Source of the DNA: Enterocloster bolteae | GTDB taxonomy: Bacteria; Bacillota_A; Clostridia; Lachnospirales; Lachnospiraceae | Direction of reading: 5' to 3' | Assembly (NCBI GenBank): GCA_021769025.1 | Contig: JAETTS010000012.1 | Span: forward strand, 1-17,874 | Length of the DNA stretch: 17,874 bases | In this document: one piece after another, positions 15,462-17,874 of the stretch | Position numbering within the stretch: position 1 is the first letter of the stretch | Layout: each line of letters begins with the position of its first letter | Notes under the pieces: generated by a model | What the model saw: only the letters and a program-made list of their open reading frames with translations | Databases searched by the model: none | What the model was told of the DNA's origin: nothing | Position numbers and translations under genes: made by a program

Positions 15462-15596
15462 CACGCTGGAGCGCGGCTGCGTAAACAGCCATCTTCCTCC
15501 TGGCGCAGGCATTGGGTCGCTTAAACGACATGTTTCCTTTCCATTGCAGTGCGTTCCTCGGGTCGCGTTTTTGTTTCATAGGATGCCATTTCCTAT

Positions 15597-15634
15597 GAAA
15601 TAAAAATACGCCTCTATCCCTTAGGATAGAGACG
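15597..15634 (-). terminator. T-box-controlled terminator of leuS
   Basis: CGTCTCTATCC pairs with GGATAGAGGCG (15609-15619 with 15624-15634, one G-U pair) around a 4-base loop, followed by TATTTTTATTTC. It lies directly after the T-box sequence, which is where the competing antiterminator must form. Confidence 0.92.
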
Positions 15635-15893
15635 CTTAAAATCTGCGCGGTACCACTCTAATTCATGCCTTGGCATGCACTCATCAGGGTAGCAAGATGG
15701 CTTACCCTTCTCCTGATAACGGACGGAATCCGGCAACGCTTACTGGGGAAACCATAGCTTTTCTCTCCCTGCACGGTCTCCGGTTCGGCACGCTACTCCA
15801 AGGCCAGTTCACAAAAGGTATGCCGCTGCCTTCCACCCCCGACAACTCTCTGTATGCTTCCCTGATGCTACTCTTCCTCTTCCCTGTATTTGA
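15597..15893 (-). ncRNA. Leucine T-box leader of leuS
   Basis: The conserved T-box sequence AATTAGAGTGGTACCGCG lies at 15646-15663, with the terminator next to it. Its TGGT would pair with an ACCA tRNA end, which fits the A discriminator of tRNA-Leu. The 5' part shows the usual stem I signs: AGTA (15869-15872) near the start, an AGAGAG/GGGTGG apical region, and on the 3' side GAA followed by CTG (15805-15807), a leucine codon in the specifier position. Uncharged tRNA-Leu would stabilise the antiterminator and turn on leuS. The 5' boundary is taken from the promoter; the stem details were not folded by computation. Confidence 0.93.
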
Positions 15894-15903
15894 ACTGTTT
15901 ATA

Positions 15904-15932
15904 AATTTAACACATTTCTATTTTTCTGTCAA
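15904..15932 (-). promoter_or_regulatory. Sigma-A promoter of the leuS T-box transcript
   Basis: On the minus strand a perfect TTGACA (15927-15932) is followed after exactly 17 bases by TAAATT (15904-15909). The predicted start, about 15897, is just before the T-box stem I. Confidence 0.8.
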
Positions 15933-15968
15933 CAAGGAACATGAGGAATTCCAGATATCGCAGTCATG

Positions 15969-16190
15969 TCAGCTAAGCTTCGAATCCCGAAGCAGATCTC
16001 CCACGTCATCTCCTGCAAAAGAATTGACAATCCGGTCCATCTCGTCTTTGGATCTGGCATCCTTGCATTTTAAGATAATATGCTCCTTCTCCGCTTCGGT
16101 TAACCGGTCATAACCTGCCCTGGCGTTTGGGTTCATCATAAGCACCATCCCAAGCCCCAGAGGAAAATTAGAAAAGCCGTCATCCATCAT
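15969..16190 (-). CDS. Small hypothetical protein, 73 residues
   Basis: Function not recognised. The N-terminus (MMDDGFSNFPLGLGMVLMMN) is mildly hydrophobic with a Gly/Met-rich patch, then a charged helical region (YDRLTEAEKEHIILKCKDAR, then SKDEMDRIVNSFAG) ending in DDVGDLLRDSKLS. Short proteins of this type, with an NP.A..Y/F-LTEEEKE core, seem familiar from Lachnospiraceae, but no role is known to me. ATG 16190 has GGAGGTG with seven-base spacing, so translation is well supported. The ribosome site abuts a 5-pair hairpin (CCGCA/TGCGG, 16201-16217), which may partly mask it. It lies between the CPBP protease gene and the leuS promoter, with no clear terminator on either side. Confidence 0.8.
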   Translation of the reverse strand: MMDDGFSNFPLGLGMVLMMNPNARAGYDRLTEAEKEHIILKCKDARSKDEMDRIVNSFAGDDVGDLLRDSKLS

Positions 16191-16246
16191 TCATTCACCT
16201 CCGCAGATAGTATGCGGATGGCAGCTTTCTTCTATTCTTGAAACGC

Positions 16247-16265
16247 AATGACATAATCTGTCATT
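16247..16265. repeat. Perfect inverted repeat, operator candidate
   Basis: AATGACA-TAATC-TGTCATT: 7-base arms with a 5-base spacer, in the 157-base gap between the CPBP protease gene and the 73-residue gene, about 57 bases upstream of the latter's start. The symmetry and size suit a dimeric repressor, and there is no U-tract to make it a terminator. Confidence 0.4.
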
Positions 16266-16347
16266 TATTGTCTGATTAAACGGCAGGATAATCTATCCCT
16301 ACTTTCCTCCGAGACAGAGCCGCCTCCTTTTCTTGTCACTGCCTTTA

Positions 16348-17382
16348 TCAGAAATTCATGACAAAAAAGATTATGCCAGCAATCAGATACAAAATCATCC
16401 CGGCGTTACACATAACAGCCAGAAACCATTTTCCTGCCGGAATATTTTTCTTCTCTTCATAGAGAAAAAGCTCTCTCCGATAATAGACCAACAGGATAAC
16501 CGTCGCGATCACATACCCAAGCATCACCATCACCTGAGCGAAGACAAGAAGGAGTCCGGCGACTCCCCAATCTTCCACCAATTCCAATACATAAAGGGAG
16601 ACAAAGCTGCCACAGAAATTGATCATCATGTGAAGCCCGATGGTGTGAAGAATATTGCCAGTTCGCAGATACACCAGGGCAAAGATGGCCCCCAGGGCAA
16701 ATGCATAGAAGAACTGGTAAAAATTCCCGTGGGCAATGCCAAAAATCAATCCGGATATCAGCATGGAAGTCGCCTGTCCATATCCGGCGATCCGGTCAAG
16801 GAGAAATTTGCGGAAAACCAATTCTTCCATGACCGGCCCCACAGTGACTACCACCAAGAGAATCAGCCAGGGCTGCATATCACTGATCAGGATATCCAGG
16901 TCATTGGCCATAGGAAGTCCTGTTATGGCTTTCAGAATAGCATTGACCGCCTGTCCGATGATATTCCCAAGGTACATGCATCCCATACAGACCACGAAGA
17001 TCCCCATATATTTTCCTAGATTCATCGATTCCTTCCAAGTCTGCCTGGCCTTAGGGAGTCTGCGCATGATCAGATAGAAAAAGAATGTCGCCAACGGATA
17101 CATGGACAGCATGCAGACCATCATCCACAGATTCCATCCGGTCTCGCTCTCTGGCGCCTCAAACAGCAGATACGCCACAACCTGGCTAGCCGTGGAAACC
17201 AGCAGATACACCACATAGGCCAGCCCGACAGTCCGAAAGCATCTCCTCAGAGAACGGATGTCATACCCCTTTTTTTCCGGCATCTTCTCAGCAATCACCG
17301 GCTGCCTCATTTCCCCCTGAACCCCGATTCCCCATTCTCCTGTAGTTTGCCCTTCCAGCTGTCTGTTATCCGTATATTCCAT
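16348..17382 (-). CDS. CPBP-family intramembrane glutamic protease
   Basis: 344 residues and about eight membrane helices. The CPBP (Abi/CAAX protease-like) motifs are all present: EELVFR (E186, E187, R191), FGIAHGN (H218) and HMMIN (H251, N255). The family includes Rce1-type prenyl-protein proteases and bacteriocin-immunity or membrane-maturation proteases; no bacteriocin gene is nearby, so the substrate is open. The first 45 or so residues (MEYTDNRQLEGQTTGEWG onward) are polar and cytoplasmic. The frame is open further, to 17493, but that extension would run through the upstream gene's terminator; ATG 17382, with AGAGGTG six bases before it, is the better start. Confidence 0.92.
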   Translation of the reverse strand: MEYTDNRQLEGQTTGEWGIGVQGEMRQPVIAEKMPEKKGYDIRSLRRCFRTVGLAYVVYLLVSTASQVVAYLLFEAPESETGWNLWMMVCMLSMYPLATFFFYLIMRRLPKARQTWKESMNLGKYMGIFVVCMGCMYLGNIIGQAVNAILKAITGLPMANDLDILISDMQPWLILLVVVTVGPVMEELVFRKFLLDRIAGYGQATSMLISGLIFGIAHGNFYQFFYAFALGAIFALVYLRTGNILHTIGLHMMINFCGSFVSLYVLELVEDWGVAGLLLVFAQVMVMLGYVIATVILLVYYRRELFLYEEKKNIPAGKWFLAVMCNAGMILYLIAGIIFFVMNF

Positions 17383-17480
17383 CTTACACACCTCTTGCGT
17401 CTTACTTCCAACGTTTTCCTGCATTGTTCTCTGTAACTTGTCTCTTCTATAAATTGTCACAAGCCTGTCCGGCCTGTCAT

Positions 17481-17513
17481 AAAAACCCTGCATCTTTATT
17501 CAGATGCAGGGTT
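17481..17513 (-). terminator. Intrinsic terminator of the EF-G-like gene
   Basis: AACCCTGCATCT (17484-17495 on plus) pairs perfectly with AGATGCAGGGTT (17502-17513) around a 6-base loop. Read on the minus strand it runs into TTTTTATG. It lies 47 bases after the stop of the upstream gene. Confidence 0.92.
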
Positions 17514-17560
17514 AACTATGAAAACGCACACACAATCTTCTGGCTGCCGCCAGTGGCCTA

Positions 17561-17874
17561 TTACCCTTCTGCGCTCTCTAACTTAGAGGCTCTGGCCTCC
17601 ACTTCCTTCTTCTGTACATCGCCAGGTGCCTGCTCATAACGGCTGAACTCATACTCAAAGATACCGATACCACCGGTCATAGAACGAAGATCCGTGTTGT
17701 ATCCAAACAATTCGGACATTGGAATATCTGCCTCAATGATCTGTTTGCCGTGATGATCAGAGTTCATGCCAAGCACGCGGCCTCTCCTGCGGTTTAAGTC
17801 GCCCATGATGTCGCCGGTAAATTTATCCGGCACGGTAACCTTAAGGGATGCGATCGGCTCCAAAAGAACCGGGT
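17561..17874 (-). CDS. EF-G-like translation GTPase, C-terminal fragment (5' end outside window)
   Basis: The last 104 residues of a larger protein; the frame is open to the window edge. PVLLEPIASLKVTVP and GDIMGDLNRRRGRVLGM are the classical domain IV/V junction of elongation factor G, and SELFGYNTDLRSMTGGIG is the conserved domain V segment. The tail EYEFSRYEQAPGDVQKKEVE is longer and more charged than in canonical EF-G, as in the second EF-G paralogue (often called fusA2 or EF-G-like) of clostridia, so it may not be the main translocase. The GTPase domain lies outside the window, so the paralogue assignment is provisional. Confidence 0.88.
   Translation of the reverse strand, partial: PVLLEPIASLKVTVPDKFTGDIMGDLNRRRGRVLGMNSDHHGKQIIEADIPMSELFGYNTDLRSMTGGIGIFEYEFSRYEQAPGDVQKKEVEARASKLESAEG

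Noticed and set aside
15370..15579. 69-codon minus-strand frame in the leuS leader as a real gene
   Set aside because: Basic, low-complexity product running past the leuS start with no strong ribosome site; kept only as part of a finding about the leader.

Overview
The window looks like a stretch of chromosome from an anaerobic, spore-forming Firmicute, most likely a Lachnospiraceae (Clostridium cluster XIVa) gut bacterium. The evidence is a single-chain pyruvate:ferredoxin oxidoreductase, a leucine T-box leader in front of leuS, strong AGGAGG ribosome sites, a VanW/G5 cell-wall protein, a Cys/Gly-rich clostridial small protein and moderate GC. The genus cannot be fixed from the sequence. No insertion sequence, prophage, CRISPR array, rRNA or tRNA gene was seen.

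Layout. Positions 1-1515 (minus) hold an AgrC/GHKL-type sensor kinase, cut by the window edge, behind its LytTR response regulator. After about 330 bases without a confident gene comes an intrinsic terminator, then nifJ (minus, 1955-5494) with its own extended -10 promoter and a hairpin near the 5' end of its mRNA. Next are a ROK sugar kinase and a large VanW/G5 envelope protein (5662-8428, minus), probably one transcript. The strand then switches: a PHP phosphoesterase (8622-9488), a 74-residue Cys/Gly-rich protein with a sporulation-type promoter candidate and its own terminator, and two unrecognised small, probably helical proteins (10170-11073) separated by a GC-rich, strongly foldable leader. 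A bidirectional terminator at 11055-11100 closes this block and the convergent one.

From 11115 to the end everything is on the minus strand. In transcription order: the C-terminal end of an EF-G-like GTPase with its terminator, a CPBP intramembrane protease, a small conserved-looking protein, then a sigma-A-type promoter, a leucine T-box, leuS, a MntA/HepT-type nucleotidyltransferase-HEPN pair, and an MFS transporter. mntA overlaps hepT by 14 bases and hepT overlaps the transporter gene by ATGA. With only a weak hairpin between leuS and mntA, leucine-tRNA charging may set transcription of the toxin-antitoxin pair and the transporter as well as leuS.

Most genes are ordinary housekeeping or accessory genes. 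The items most worth a second look are the T-box-leuS-mntA-hepT-MFS arrangement, the Cys-rich protein with its sigma-K-like promoter, and the unknown gene pair with its structured leader.
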